Shown here piece by piece: positions 1 to 13,035 of a stretch of DNA of 64,000 nucleotides; the stretch's first letter is position 1; the number at the start of each line of letters is the position of its first letter. The position numbers and the translations under genes are program-made. The DNA is from Klebsiella pneumoniae (GTDB lineage Bacteria; Myxococcota_A; UBA796; SXON01). The notes below the pieces were generated by a model. The model made no database searches. It saw only the letters and a program-made list of their open reading frames with translations, and was not told the DNA's origin. The stretch covers positions 62,001-126,000 of the forward strand of contig CAMAXZ010000007.1 in NCBI GenBank assembly GCA_945862325.1, given 5' to 3'.

Positions 1-21
1 AAGCCAGGAAAGACCAGATGA

Positions 22-3494
<3,473 letters not shown>

Positions 3495-3521
3495 ACGGGT
3501 GAAACCGGCGGCTCGAACGCT

Positions 3522-3788
3522 TTGGAGCCCCTCGTGAAGCCCGGTATCCACCCCAAGCTCAACCCCGTCGTCTTCGTCGACACCGGCGCCGGCGCCGAGT
3601 TCGTCACGCGCAGCACGCTGTCCAGCAAGCAGACCCGCACGATCGACGGCGTCGAGCACTACGTCGTGCTCATCGACATCTCGTCGGCGTCTCACCCGTT
3701 CTACACGGGCAAGCAGCGCGCCGTGGCCACCGCCGGCCGCGTCGAGCGCTTCAACAAGAAGTACAACATCCCCGGCTCCGGGAGCTGA
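3522..3788 (+). CDS. rpmE: 50S ribosomal protein L31 (Cys-free type)
   Basis: VKPGIHPKLNPVVFVDTGAGAEFVTRSTL...SHPFYTGKQRAVATAGRVERFNKKY; directly downstream of rho. Start may be GTG at 3534. Confidence 0.93.
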   Translation: MEPLVKPGIHPKLNPVVFVDTGAGAEFVTRSTLSSKQTRTIDGVEHYVVLIDISSASHPFYTGKQRAVATAGRVERFNKKYNIPGSGS

Positions 3789-3791
3789 ACG

Positions 3792-5327
3792 TTGCGCGGA
3801 GCGGCCGCGCGCGCCCCCGTGGCGCCGGCGGCCCTTCGAACGTTCGCGTTCGCGCTGCTCCTCGGGTGGGTCGCCTTCGTGGCGCTCTGGCCCGAGGCCC
3901 CCTACGCCCTCGCGTGGGATGACGGGTACTACTACCTGGAGCTCGCGCGGCGCCTCGTCCGCGGCGAAGGCCTGACGTTCGACGGTCTCACGCCGACGAA
4001 CGGCTTCCACCCGGCGTGGCTCCTCGTCGTCGCGCCGTTCGCGGCCACGCTCGACGGCGAGGCCGCGATGCGCGCGACGCTCCTCGCGCAGCTCGGGGTC
4101 GTGGCGTGCGCGTGGGGCGCCCTCCTCCGCGGCTGGCCGGCGCTCCCGGCCACGGCCGCCGCCGCGCTGCTGTTGTGGGCCTCGGGGCCGGCCGTCGTGC
4201 GCATGAGCACCGGTGGGATGGAGCCGGCGCTCGTGCTGCTCGCGCACGCGGGCCTGCTCGCCACCGCAGCCAGCCGCGACGGACTGCTGGGCCTGTCCCC
4301 GCGCCGCCGCGCGCTGGCGGGCGCGCTGCTCGCCCTCGCGTTCCTCTCCAGGACCGACGCCGCGTTCTTGTGTGTCACCCTTGGGCTCGCCGCCCTCGGG
4401 GAGGGCGCACGGCGGGGGCGGCTCGCGGCGGCGGTGCCGCTGCTGCTTCCGGCCCTGCTCGTCGGGCTCGCGTTCATCGGCGCGAACCTGCTCGTGTTCG
4501 GCGTGCCGATGCAGGTCAGCGGCATGGTGAAGATGGGCGGGATCCCCTCGATCGAGGGGCGGCTCGCGGCCCTCGGGCTCGGCGCGTTGCTGCCGATGGG
4601 GCTCGTGTGGGCGGCCCCCCGCGCGGCCGCCGTGGTGCCGAGCGCGGTCGGGTTCGTCCGATCCACGGCGTGGTACGTCGTCTTCCTCGGACTTCTCGCC
4701 GCGTGGTACCTCGCGATCTCCACGTTCCCCCGCGCCTGGTACTTCGTCCCCCACGCGCTCTACGCCGGGGCCGTGCTCACGCTCGTCGTGGCGGACCTCG
4801 CGGCGCAAGCGGCGCGTGAGGGGCGCTCGGGGCTCTTCGCGGCGGTCATCCTCACGCCGCTGGCCCTCGGCTGGGTCGCCCAGGCCCGCGCCGTGCTCGA
4901 CCCTCGCGCGCGGGCGGTGCTCGCGGCGGACGCCGGTCTCGGCGAATGGATCGACGCGTCGCTGCCCCCGGACGTCGCGGTGGGGAGCTGGGACGCGGGC
5001 GCGGTCGGGTGGTTCACGGCGTCCACGGTGGTGAACCTCGACGGCGTGGTCGGGTCGCCGGCCTACGCGCGCGCCCTGATCGCGGGGGACACGACGGCGC
5101 TCCTGACGCACCTCACCCACGTCGCGAACCATGGGCCGAGCTGCGAGTTCGTGCGCGCCGGCGCCGAGCGACGCGTGGGGCCCCGCGCCGCCGGCGCCAC
5201 CCTGCTCCACGACGTGTCGTTCCGCTGGTCCGGATCCGCCAACGGCGGCCGCGCGCAGGCCGACGCAGAGATGCACGCGTGCGTGTGGGCCCTGCCCGAC
5301 GCGGCGGTCGGGGAGCCGGCGCGTTAG
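3792..5327 (+). CDS. Integral membrane protein, GT39/PMT-like glycosyltransferase family
   Basis: DDGYYYLELARRLVRGEGLTFDGLTPTNGFHPAWLL followed by many hydrophobic segments. Confidence 0.65.
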   Translation: MRGAAARAPVAPAALRTFAFALLLGWVAFVALWPEAPYALAWDDGYYYLELARRLVRGEGLTFDGLTPTNGFHPAWLLVVAPFAATLDGEAAMRATLLAQLGVVACAWGALLRGWPALPATAAAALLLWASGPAVVRMSTGGMEPALVLLAHAGLLATAASRDGLLGLSPRRRALAGALLALAFLSRTDAAFLCVTLGLAALGEGARRGRLAAAVPLLLPALLVGLAFIGANLLVFGVPMQVSGMVKMGGIPSIEGRLAALGLGALLPMGLVWAAPRAAAVVPSAVGFVRSTAWYVVFLGLLAAWYLAISTFPRAWYFVPHALYAGAVLTLVVADLAAQAAREGRSGLFAAVILTPLALGWVAQARAVLDPRARAVLAADAGLGEWIDASLPPDVAVGSWDAGAVGWFTASTVVNLDGVVGSPAYARALIAGDTTALLTHLTHVANHGPSCEFVRAGAERRVGPRAAGATLLHDVSFRWSGSANGGRAQADAEMHACVWALPDAAVGEPAR

Positions 5328-5351
5328 TCGCCGCCGTTCCCCAGACCAACC

Positions 5352-6437
5352 ATGCGCCTCCGCCTCGACGAGATCGAATCCCGCCTGGCCGAGCTGGATC
5401 GCCAGCTCATGGACCCGGCGATCAGCGGCCAGCGCGACCGCTACCGCGAGGTGTCGCGCGAGCACGCCGAGGTCACGCGCCTCGCCACGCTCGTGCGCGA
5501 GCTGCACGAGCTCGACCGCGAGCGCGAAGACCTCCAGGAGCTCCTCGCGGACCCCGACATGCGCGAGATGGCGCAGGTCGACCGCGCGCGCATCGACGCG
5601 CGCGTGCCGGAGCTCGAGCACGCCTTGAAGCTGCTCATGCTCCCACGGGACCCGTACGAGGGCCGCAGCCTCCTGCTGGAGATCCGCGCGGGGACCGGCG
5701 GGGACGAGGCGGGCTTGTTCGCGGGCGACTTGTACCGCATGTACGCCCGCTACGCCGAACGCCAGGGATGGAAGCTCGAGGTGGTGTCCGCGAGCGAGAT
5801 CAGCGCCGGCGGCAGCGCCTCGGGCTTCAAGGAGATCATCTGCTCCCTGACCGGCGAGCAGGCGTACAGCCACCTGAAGTTCGAGAGCGGCGTCCATCGC
5901 GTGCAGCGGGTCCCCGCCACGGAGTCGCAGGGGCGCATCCACACCTCCGCGGCCACCGTCGCGATCCTGCCCGAGCCGGACGAGGTCGAGGTCAAGATCG
6001 CCGACAAGGACCTCCGCATCGACGTGTTCCGCGCGGGCGGGCCCGGCGGCCAGAGCGTGAACACCACGGACTCCGCGGTGCGCATCACCCACCTGCCGAC
6101 CAACCTCGTCGTCATCTGCCAGGACGAGAAGTCGCAGACCAAGAACAAGGCCAAGGCGATGAAGGTGCTCGGCGCGCGCCTGCTGGAGAAGCAACGCGCG
6201 GAGCAGCACGCCGCGGAGGCGGCCGACCGCCGCGCCCAGGTCGGCTCGGGCGACCGCTCCGAGCGCATCCGCACGTACAACTACCCGCAGAACCGCCTGA
6301 CCGACCACCGCATCGGGCTGACCCTCTACAAGCTCGACCAGATCGTCGCCGGCGACATGGACGACCTCGTGAACGGGCTGGTGTCCTACTACCAGGCCGA
6401 GGCGCTGCGCGAGCAGGAAGGCGGCGGGGCCTCCTGA
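5352..6437 (+). CDS. prfA: Peptide chain release factor 1
   Basis: GGQ motif in [52 protein letters not shown]. Confidence 0.97.
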   Translation: MRLRLDEIESRLAELDRQLMDPAISGQRDRYREVSREHAEVTRLATLVRELHELDREREDLQELLADPDMREMAQVDRARIDARVPELEHALKLLMLPRDPYEGRSLLLEIRAGTGGDEAGLFAGDLYRMYARYAERQGWKLEVVSASEISAGGSASGFKEIICSLTGEQAYSHLKFESGVHRVQRVPATESQGRIHTSAATVAILPEPDEVEVKIADKDLRIDVFRAGGPGGQSVNTTDSAVRITHLPTNLVVICQDEKSQTKNKAKAMKVLGARLLEKQRAEQHAAEAADRRAQVGSGDRSERIRTYNYPQNRLTDHRIGLTLYKLDQIVAGDMDDLVNGLVSYYQAEALREQEGGGAS

Positions 6438-7282
6438 TGCGGCCCCTCGTCGAGGTGCTGACGTCCACGACGGACTACTTCCGGAAGGCAGGCATCCCCT
6501 CCCCGCGCCTCGACGCCGAGCTCGTGCTGTCGCACGTCTTGTCCCTCGACCGAATGCGGCTCTACCTGCAATTCGACCGCCCGCTCACGGACCCGGAGCT
6601 CGACACCCTGCGGGGGCTGGTGCGGCGGCGCGCGGCGCGAGAGCCGCTCGCGTGGGTGCTCGGCGAGAAGGGGTTCCACGACCACGACTTCGAGGTGCGT
6701 CCGGGCACGCTCGTGCCGCGCCCGGACACCGAAGCGCTCGTGGAGGCCGCCCTCGCGGCGATCCCGCTCGAGGACGACCCGGTGTACGTGGCCGACGTCG
6801 GGTGCGGGACGGGGTGCGTGGGGCTGAGCGTCGCGGCGGCCCGGCCCGGGGTGCGCCTCTACGCGGTCGACGTGTCCGAGGTGGCGCTCGCCACCACCCG
6901 CGCCAACATCGAGCGCTTGGACCTTTCGAAGCGCGCGGCGGCGCTGCGCGGCGACCTGTTGGACGGCGTGCCCGCCGCCCGTTCGATCGACTGGGTGCTG
7001 AGCAACCCGCCGTACGTGCCGAGCGACGAGATCGGCGCGCTCGCCCCGGAGGTCGCGCAATGGGAGCCCCGGTTGGCGCTCGACGGCGGGCCGGACGGGC
7101 TCGCCGTGTACCGGCGCCTGGCCCCTCAAGCGGCGCGTCGCGCGCGCCGCGGCGTGGCGTTCGAGGTCGGCAAAGGCCAGGCCCCCGCGGTGGCCGCGCT
7201 GCTCGCGGCGGAGGGCCTGGACACGAGCACGCGGACCGACCTCGGCGGGGTCGAGCGGGTGGTCGTGGGCGTGAGGGCCTAG
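6437..7282 (+). CDS. prmC: Peptide chain release factor N5-glutamine methyltransferase
   Basis: NPPYVPSDEI motif, VADVGCGTGCVGLSVA SAM-binding motif; start codon overlaps the prfA stop by 1 nt (TGATG). Confidence 0.95.
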   Translation: MRPLVEVLTSTTDYFRKAGIPSPRLDAELVLSHVLSLDRMRLYLQFDRPLTDPELDTLRGLVRRRAAREPLAWVLGEKGFHDHDFEVRPGTLVPRPDTEALVEAALAAIPLEDDPVYVADVGCGTGCVGLSVAAARPGVRLYAVDVSEVALATTRANIERLDLSKRAAALRGDLLDGVPAARSIDWVLSNPPYVPSDEIGALAPEVAQWEPRLALDGGPDGLAVYRRLAPQAARRARRGVAFEVGKGQAPAVAALLAAEGLDTSTRTDLGGVERVVVGVRA

Positions 7283-7818
7283 CGCCGCTCCCGACGCTCG
7301 CGCCGGTCCTCGCGGACCTCTCCCGTCGTCCGCGCCACCTCCGCCGCCGCGAGCCGATCGAGCTCCACGAGCAGGGCGCGCTTCGACGCGACCTGAGCCG
7401 CGGACGCGCCGCCCGCGGCGAACGCGGGCTGAAGATCGAGGAGCTCCTTTGCGATCTCCTTCAGTCGCGCGCGATCCGCCCGCTCTCGGGCCAGGTCGAC
7501 CCGGTCGTCCACCGCGTCGAGCCGGTCGCCCGCGCCGCCGCGCCGGCCCTCCCGCGCGGAGCGGTGCGCCTCCCGGCGGTCTTCGCCGACCTCGACCTGC
7601 GTCTCCGCCAGCTCGCGGCGGATCCACGACTCGAGGCGCGCGTCCGCGGCGAGCTCCGCCGATCGGTCGCCGGCCGCGAGCGCCGCGTTCCATTCGGCGA
7701 TGACCGCGCCGAGCCGCCCGACGTCCACCACGTCGCCGGCGCGCTCGCGACGGTCCTCGCCGACGGTTGCCACGTCCTGGGCGAAGCTGCTGCTGATGAG
7801 GATCAGGCTGAAGAACAT
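7279..7818 (-). CDS. Hypothetical secreted, charged/coiled-coil protein
   Basis: MFFSLILISSSFAQD N-terminus resembles a very short signal peptide; strongly charged repeats (GEDRRERAGD..., GEDRREAHRS). Codon bias consistent with coding. Confidence 0.5.
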   Translation of the reverse strand: MFFSLILISSSFAQDVATVGEDRRERAGDVVDVGRLGAVIAEWNAALAAGDRSAELAADARLESWIRRELAETQVEVGEDRREAHRSAREGRRGGAGDRLDAVDDRVDLARERADRARLKEIAKELLDLQPAFAAGGASAAQVASKRALLVELDRLAAAEVARTTGEVREDRRERRERR

Positions 7819-7949
7819 GCGGGCCTCCGTACATGCAGACCCCGACGCGCGCCCGGACGGAAAGAGAATCTGCGGCGCCACACTACTTCACATGCGACCC
7901 CACCGGGCCTTCACACCCGGGGGCGACCTTCAGCACGTCTGGAGGTCAG

Positions 7950-8507
7950 ATGTCTGGTGTTCTTCTCGGTGTCCTCTCAACGCTCGGTGTGGTCGCGGCG
8001 CTCCTGCTCGCGCGACGCCTCGTGTTCTGGCGCATGCGTCATTGGCGCGGCCATCACGGGTCGCGCGGCGGCTGCCGTCGAGCGGGCTGGCACGGCGGCG
8101 GCCACGGCGGGTGGCGGGGCCGCGGGTCACGCGGGTTCGGGTTCGGCGCGGTGCTCGGCAACGACGGCGTCGGGCGCGCCGCCGGGGAGGTGCTCAAGCG
8201 CAAGCTCGACATCTCCGAGGAGCAGGAGCCCATCGTCGACCACGCGTGGATCGACGCGCGTACGGCGCTCCGCGAGGTGAGCGAGGAGCTCGACGCCACC
8301 CGGGCCACGATCGCGGGCGCGCTGCGCGGCGAGGCGGTGGACGAGGCGGCGCTCGCGGCGGCGTTCGCGCGACAGGACGACGCCGTCGCGCGGGCGCGGC
8401 GGGCGCTCGTGTCGGCGGTGAAGCAGGTGCACGCCGTGCTCACCCCGGAGCAGCGCGAGCGGGCCGCGTCCTTCGTGGGACGCGCCGAGCCCGGCGCGGC
8501 GGGCTAA
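7950..8507 (+). CDS. Membrane-anchored Spy/CpxP-like (LTxxQ) periplasmic stress or metal sensor protein
   Basis: N-terminal TM, Gly/His/Arg-rich linker, helical domain ending HAVLTPEQRERAASFV; immediately upstream of a two-component system. Confidence 0.65.
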   Translation: MSGVLLGVLSTLGVVAALLLARRLVFWRMRHWRGHHGSRGGCRRAGWHGGGHGGWRGRGSRGFGFGAVLGNDGVGRAAGEVLKRKLDISEEQEPIVDHAWIDARTALREVSEELDATRATIAGALRGEAVDEAALAAAFARQDDAVARARRALVSAVKQVHAVLTPEQRERAASFVGRAEPGAAG

Positions 8508-8516
8508 CGGCCTGCG

Positions 8517-9203
8517 ATGCCGATCCGTGCGCTGATGGTCGACGACGACACGCGGCTCGTGGAGCTCCTCCGCGCGTACCTCGGGCCGCACGACGTCACC
8601 CTCGCGCACGCGCCCGACGGCGCCGCCGGCCTCCGCGCCGTGGCCGCCGGCGGCGTCGATCTCGTCGTGCTCGACATCATGATGCCGGGCATCGACGGGC
8701 TCGAGGTGCTGCGCCGGCTCCGCGCGACGAGCGCGGTGCCGGTGATCATGCTCACGGCCCGCGGCGACGAGACCGACCGCGTGGTGGGCCTCGAGCTCGG
8801 CGCGGACGACTACCTGCCGAAGCCGGTGTTCCCGCGCGAGCTGCTGGCGCGGATGCGGGCGGTGTTGCGGCGCGTCGCGCCGCGCGCCGACACGCGCCGC
8901 CTCGTCGTGGGCGACGTCGAGATCGACCCCGACGCGCGCGAGGCGCGCGTCGGGGACCGTGTGTTGCCGTTGACGGCGTTGGAGTTCGATCTCCTCCTCG
9001 CGCTCGCCGAGCGCGCCGGGCGTGTCGTGTCTCGTGACGCCTTGTGGGAGGCCGCGGGCCGCGGCGACACGATCGTCAGCGACCGGACGATCGACGTGCA
9101 CGTGTCCCACCTGCGCGCGAAGCTCGGCGACGACGCACGCGACCCGACACGGCTCAAGACCGTGCGTGGCGCCGGCTATGTCCTGGCGAAGGCCGGCGCG
9201 TGA
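8517..9203 (+). CDS. OmpR-family response regulator
   Basis: Receiver domain (LMVDDDTRLVELL, VLDIMMPGIDGLEVLRRL, GADDYLPKPVFPRELLAR) and winged-helix C-terminus (RTIDVHVSHLRAKLGDD...LKTVRGAGYVLA). Confidence 0.95.
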   Translation: MPIRALMVDDDTRLVELLRAYLGPHDVTLAHAPDGAAGLRAVAAGGVDLVVLDIMMPGIDGLEVLRRLRATSAVPVIMLTARGDETDRVVGLELGADDYLPKPVFPRELLARMRAVLRRVAPRADTRRLVVGDVEIDPDAREARVGDRVLPLTALEFDLLLALAERAGRVVSRDALWEAAGRGDTIVSDRTIDVHVSHLRAKLGDDARDPTRLKTVRGAGYVLAKAGA

Positions 9204-9219
9204 CACCGGAGACACGCGC

Positions 9220-10242
9220 ATGAGACATCCCGGTGTGTCGCGTCCTCCCGGCGGTCGACCGCCCTGGTGGCTCGCTCGCGGGATCCATCGAACCATCGTC
9301 GGTTTTCTACTCCTTGCCACCCTGATCGGGGGCGTCGGCGGCGCCGCGCTCGTCACGGCCGCGCGCCTCGACACGCCGCCGGCCGGGCTCGCATGTGTCG
9401 CCGTCGCCACCCTCCTCGCGGTGTGGCCCCTCGCCTGGGTCGCCACGTTTCGGATCGCCTGGCCCCTGCGCAACGTGGCGCGCGTGGCGGCCGAGCTCCG
9501 CGGCGGCCGCCTCGCGAGCCGAGACTCGTTGCCGACCGAGGGTGGAGAGGTCGGCGAGGTGGCCGACGCCCTGCGTGACCTCGCGGATCGCCTCGCGCGG
9601 CAGCTCGCGGCCCAGCGCGCGCTCCTCGCCACGGTGTCGCACGAGCTGCGCAGCCCGCTCGCGCGGGCGCGGGTGCTCGTGGAGCTCGGCCGCGACGGCG
9701 GCGACGCGCCCCACGCCACCTGGGCCGACGAGCTCCAGGCCGAGATCGGCGTGATGGACGGCATCGTCGGCGACCTCCTCGCCACGGCGCGGATCGACTT
9801 CGAAGCCATCGCGCCCGTGCCGATCGCGGCGATCGACCTCGCGGCGCGGGCGCGGGCGCTCTCCGGCGCGGAGGCCCCCCTCGTCGACGAGAGCGAAGGC
9901 GCCGCGGTGGAGGCCGATCCCACCCTGCTCGCCCGCGCGATCGGCGCGCTCCTCGACAACGCCCGTCGACACGCGGGCGGCGCGGCCCGCCTCGTCGTGC
10001 GCGCCCGCGTGCACCGGGTGCGGTTCGAGGTGGAGGACGACGGGCCGGGCTTCGCGGCGGGCGACGAGGAGCGGGCCTTCGCGCCGTTCTGGCGCGCGCG
10101 CGGCGGCGCCGACGGCGTCGGGCTCGGGCTCGCGCTCGTGCGCCGGATCGCCGAGGCACAAGGCGGCGAGGCCGGCGCCGCCAATCGCGCGGAGGGCGGC
10201 GCGCGCGTGTGGATCGAGCTGCCGCGGGCGACGAGGGGGTGA
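9220..10242 (+). CDS. Sensor histidine kinase (HAMP, HisKA, HATPase)
   Basis: H-box TVSHELRSPLARARVLVELGRDGG; N-box LLDNARRHAGG; G-box DDGPGFAAGDEERAFAPFWR, GVGLGLALVRRIAEAQGG. Start ATG at 9220. Confidence 0.93.
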   Translation: MRHPGVSRPPGGRPPWWLARGIHRTIVGFLLLATLIGGVGGAALVTAARLDTPPAGLACVAVATLLAVWPLAWVATFRIAWPLRNVARVAAELRGGRLASRDSLPTEGGEVGEVADALRDLADRLARQLAAQRALLATVSHELRSPLARARVLVELGRDGGDAPHATWADELQAEIGVMDGIVGDLLATARIDFEAIAPVPIAAIDLAARARALSGAEAPLVDESEGAAVEADPTLLARAIGALLDNARRHAGGAARLVVRARVHRVRFEVEDDGPGFAAGDEERAFAPFWRARGGADGVGLGLALVRRIAEAQGGEAGAANRAEGGARVWIELPRATRG

Positions 10243-10285
10243 AGGTCTGGGGTCTACGTCCCGGCCCCGAACCGCACCCTGTACA

Positions 10286-12442
10286 ATGCCGCCCCTCCGC
10301 GAGCATCCCGTGACGTCCTCCCTCCTCGCCGTCCTCCTCGCCTGCGCTCCCGAGCCCGATCGCGGCGCGCTCCTCCCGGACGCCGTGGTGGAGCGCCTCG
10401 CCCGCGACGGACGCGCCGAGGTGTTCGTCAACCTGGACCCGCCGTCGTCCGGGAGCCCGAAGGACGACGCGTGGGCAGTCGAGGTCAAGCGCCGCCAGGA
10501 CGCGTTCCTCCGGTGCGCCGGCCTCACGCGGCCGCAGGTCCTCCGGCAGTGGGTCAGCCTGCCGTCACTGTTCCTGAGGGTCGACGCGGCGGATCTCGAG
10601 CGCGCCCGCCAGTGCCCCGACGTCGAGGCCTTCGGGGTGTCGCGGACCTTCATGCCCTCCCTCGCCGATAGCACCGCGGTCATCGGCGCCACGCGGGCGC
10701 ACGACGTCGGTCGCCGCGGCGCCGGGCAGACCGTCGCCGTGCTCGACACCGGCGCGTATTGGACGGTGTCCGAGCTCGGCGGTTGTTACGGCGCCGGCTG
10801 CAAGGTGGCCGGCGGGTACGACTTCGGCGACGGGGACGACAGCCCGTGGGACTGCCAGGGTCACGGGACGAACGTGGCCGCCATCGCCGCCGGCACCGCC
10901 GGGGTGGCGCCGGACGCGGACATCCTGGCGTACAAGGTGTTCTCCGACTGGTCGTGCGGCGCCGCCGACAGCGAGTCGATCGGCGACGCCCTCGACGACG
11001 CGGTCACCAACGCGGCGAGCACGAACCTCGTGGCCATCAACATGAGCCTCGGGACCGCGGACGCCATCTCGACGGCGTGCCGAGGGACGGGCGATCCGTC
11101 GGAGGCGGGGATCCGCGCGGCCTACGACGCGGGCATCGTCGTCTCGATCTCGTCGGGGAACAGCGGCCACGCCGATGCCGTCGGCTTCCCGGCGTGCCTC
11201 GCCCGCTCGATCACCGTGGCGAACAGCTACGACGCGCCGATCAGCGGGGCGACCTACTGCCTGGACAGCTGGTGCAGCACGACCTGCACCGACGGCGCCG
11301 TCGGGCCCGACGCCATCAACTGCGGGAGCAACGGGGGGTCGCTCGTCGAGCTCGCCGCGCCGGGGACCACGATCTACGCCGGCGGCTACTCGATGTCGGG
11401 CACCTCGCAGGCGGCGCCGCACGTGGCGGGCGCGGCGGCGCTCGTCGCCGAGGCGACCCCCGGCGCCACCGCGGCCGAGCGTACGGACTTCCTCCTCCGC
11501 AGCGCGGCGACGGTGACCGACACCCGCACGGGCGCGGCGATCGTGTACCCGCGCCTCGATCTCGACACGATCTTCCTCGGTCGTGGCGACGACGTGCTCG
11601 TCACCACCGAGGCGGTGGTGGACGCCGACGCGGATGGCGCCTTGCGACCCGGCGAGTCCGCGTCGCTCGACCTGCTCGCGGCCAACAACGGCCCGGGCGA
11701 CGTGGACGCCGTGGTCGTGCAGGTGACGTCGGCGGACCCGGACCTCGTCGTCGAGGACGCGTCCGCGATCTGGAGCCTCCTCGACGCGTGGTCCACGGCT
11801 TCGAACGCGTCGGACCCCGTCACCGTGCGGGTGTCGGCGGCCTGTGTCGAGCCCCGCACGGTGCTCGTCGACCTGGAGTGGGAGGCCGCCGACGGAATGG
11901 GCGGCGCCAACCAGGCCGCGATCGACCTCGATTGTTTCGTGGACACCGACGACGACGGATGGGACGACCGCGAGGACTGCGCGCCGCAGGACGCGAACGC
12001 GCACCCCGACGGCGAGGAGCTGTGTGGTGGCGGGGACGAAGACTGCGACGGGCTGACCGACGAGGACGACGCGAGCGGCGCGGTGCTCTGGTACGCCGAC
12101 GCCGATGGGGACGGGCACGGCGACCCGGACGACACGCGGACGGCCTGCGCCGCTCCCGGCGAGGGCTGGGTCGCGGGCTCCGACGACTGCGACGACACCG
12201 ACGCCGATGCGTTCCCGGGCGCGGACGATGCGTGCGACGCGATCGATCAGGACTGTGACGGCGTCGCGCGGGAGCGCTGCCCCGCCGAGGAGGAGCCGGA
12301 GGGCTGCGGGTGCGCCACGGGGAGCCCGGGCGGCGTCATCGCGGTGGCGTTGGCGGCGGCGCTCGCGCGACGGAGGCGGCACGACGATAGGACACGGCCG
12401 CGGCGCCACGCCGTGCGTATCGGGAGGAAGGTCACGCGTTGA
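10286..12442 (+). CDS. Subtilisin-family (S8) serine protease with MopE-like Asp/Cys repeats and a MYXO-CTERM-like tail
   Basis: Catalytic Asp (QTVAVLDTGAYW), His (CQGHGTNVAAIAAGTAG), Ser (YSMSGTSQAAPHVAGAAALVAEA); DDDGWDDREDCAPQDANAHPDGEELCGGGDEDCDG repeats; C-terminal GCGCATGSPGGVIAVALAAALARRRR. Confidence 0.9.
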   Translation: MPPLREHPVTSSLLAVLLACAPEPDRGALLPDAVVERLARDGRAEVFVNLDPPSSGSPKDDAWAVEVKRRQDAFLRCAGLTRPQVLRQWVSLPSLFLRVDAADLERARQCPDVEAFGVSRTFMPSLADSTAVIGATRAHDVGRRGAGQTVAVLDTGAYWTVSELGGCYGAGCKVAGGYDFGDGDDSPWDCQGHGTNVAAIAAGTAGVAPDADILAYKVFSDWSCGAADSESIGDALDDAVTNAASTNLVAINMSLGTADAISTACRGTGDPSEAGIRAAYDAGIVVSISSGNSGHADAVGFPACLARSITVANSYDAPISGATYCLDSWCSTTCTDGAVGPDAINCGSNGGSLVELAAPGTTIYAGGYSMSGTSQAAPHVAGAAALVAEATPGATAAERTDFLLRSAATVTDTRTGAAIVYPRLDLDTIFLGRGDDVLVTTEAVVDADADGALRPGESASLDLLAANNGPGDVDAVVVQVTSADPDLVVEDASAIWSLLDAWSTASNASDPVTVRVSAACVEPRTVLVDLEWEAADGMGGANQAAIDLDCFVDTDDDGWDDREDCAPQDANAHPDGEELCGGGDEDCDGLTDEDDASGAVLWYADADGDGHGDPDDTRTACAAPGEGWVAGSDDCDDTDADAFPGADDACDAIDQDCDGVARERCPAEEEPEGCGCATGSPGGVIAVALAAALARRRRHDDRTRPRRHAVRIGRKVTR

Positions 12443-12499
12443 CGCTCGAACGCGCGGACCGTACGCGGCATGCGGCGCGACGCGCGCCGGTACGACCGT

Positions 12500-13035
12500 T
12501 GTTCACCCCGTCGCTCCCAGGCGTCGTCGTCGATGTTCGCCTCCCGATACCAGCGGTTGAGCCGCTTCGTGTCACCCAAGGCCGCACCGGGACAGCAGCC
12601 GGGCGCCGCGTCGGCGTGTCCGACGAATCCGGGCCGCTTCGGATCGAAGTAGACCGACCAACGACGGTCGCGACCGTGTTCGAGCTCCAGGAGCGCGGCC
12701 GCGAGCGCGGTGATGCGCTGCTGTCCGTCCACCACCCACCACGCGTCGGCCACCTCGGGCACCGACAACGCGTGACCGCCGATGCGGACCACGCCCTCCG
12801 GACCCGAGCGGCCCGGGCGCCTCCAGAACAACAGCGAGCCGATCGGATACCCCCGCCACAGGCTGTCGAACAGCTTGACGACGTCGTCTCCAGTCCAACG
12901 AAGCGGCCGTTGAAACTCCGGGATCCGAATGCGTCCGTGGAGCGTCCGCTGGAGGAGGTCCCGCACCGTGAGCGTCGTCGCCTCTGGCCTCTGGCCCAGC
13001 GGGACGTACAGCGCGTCGGGCGAAGCGCCGTTCAT
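12500..13035 (-). pseudogene. Truncated DUF262 (GmrSD N-terminal-like) gene fragment
   Basis: MNGASPDALYVPLGQRPEATTLTVRDLLQRTLHGRIRIPEFQRPLRWTGDDVVKLFDSLWRGYPIGSLLFWRR...WWVVDGQQRITALAAAL is DUF262-like. Recognisable homology stops near ...RLNRWYREANIDDDAWERR; the frame then runs antisense to the protease gene. Confidence 0.7.
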
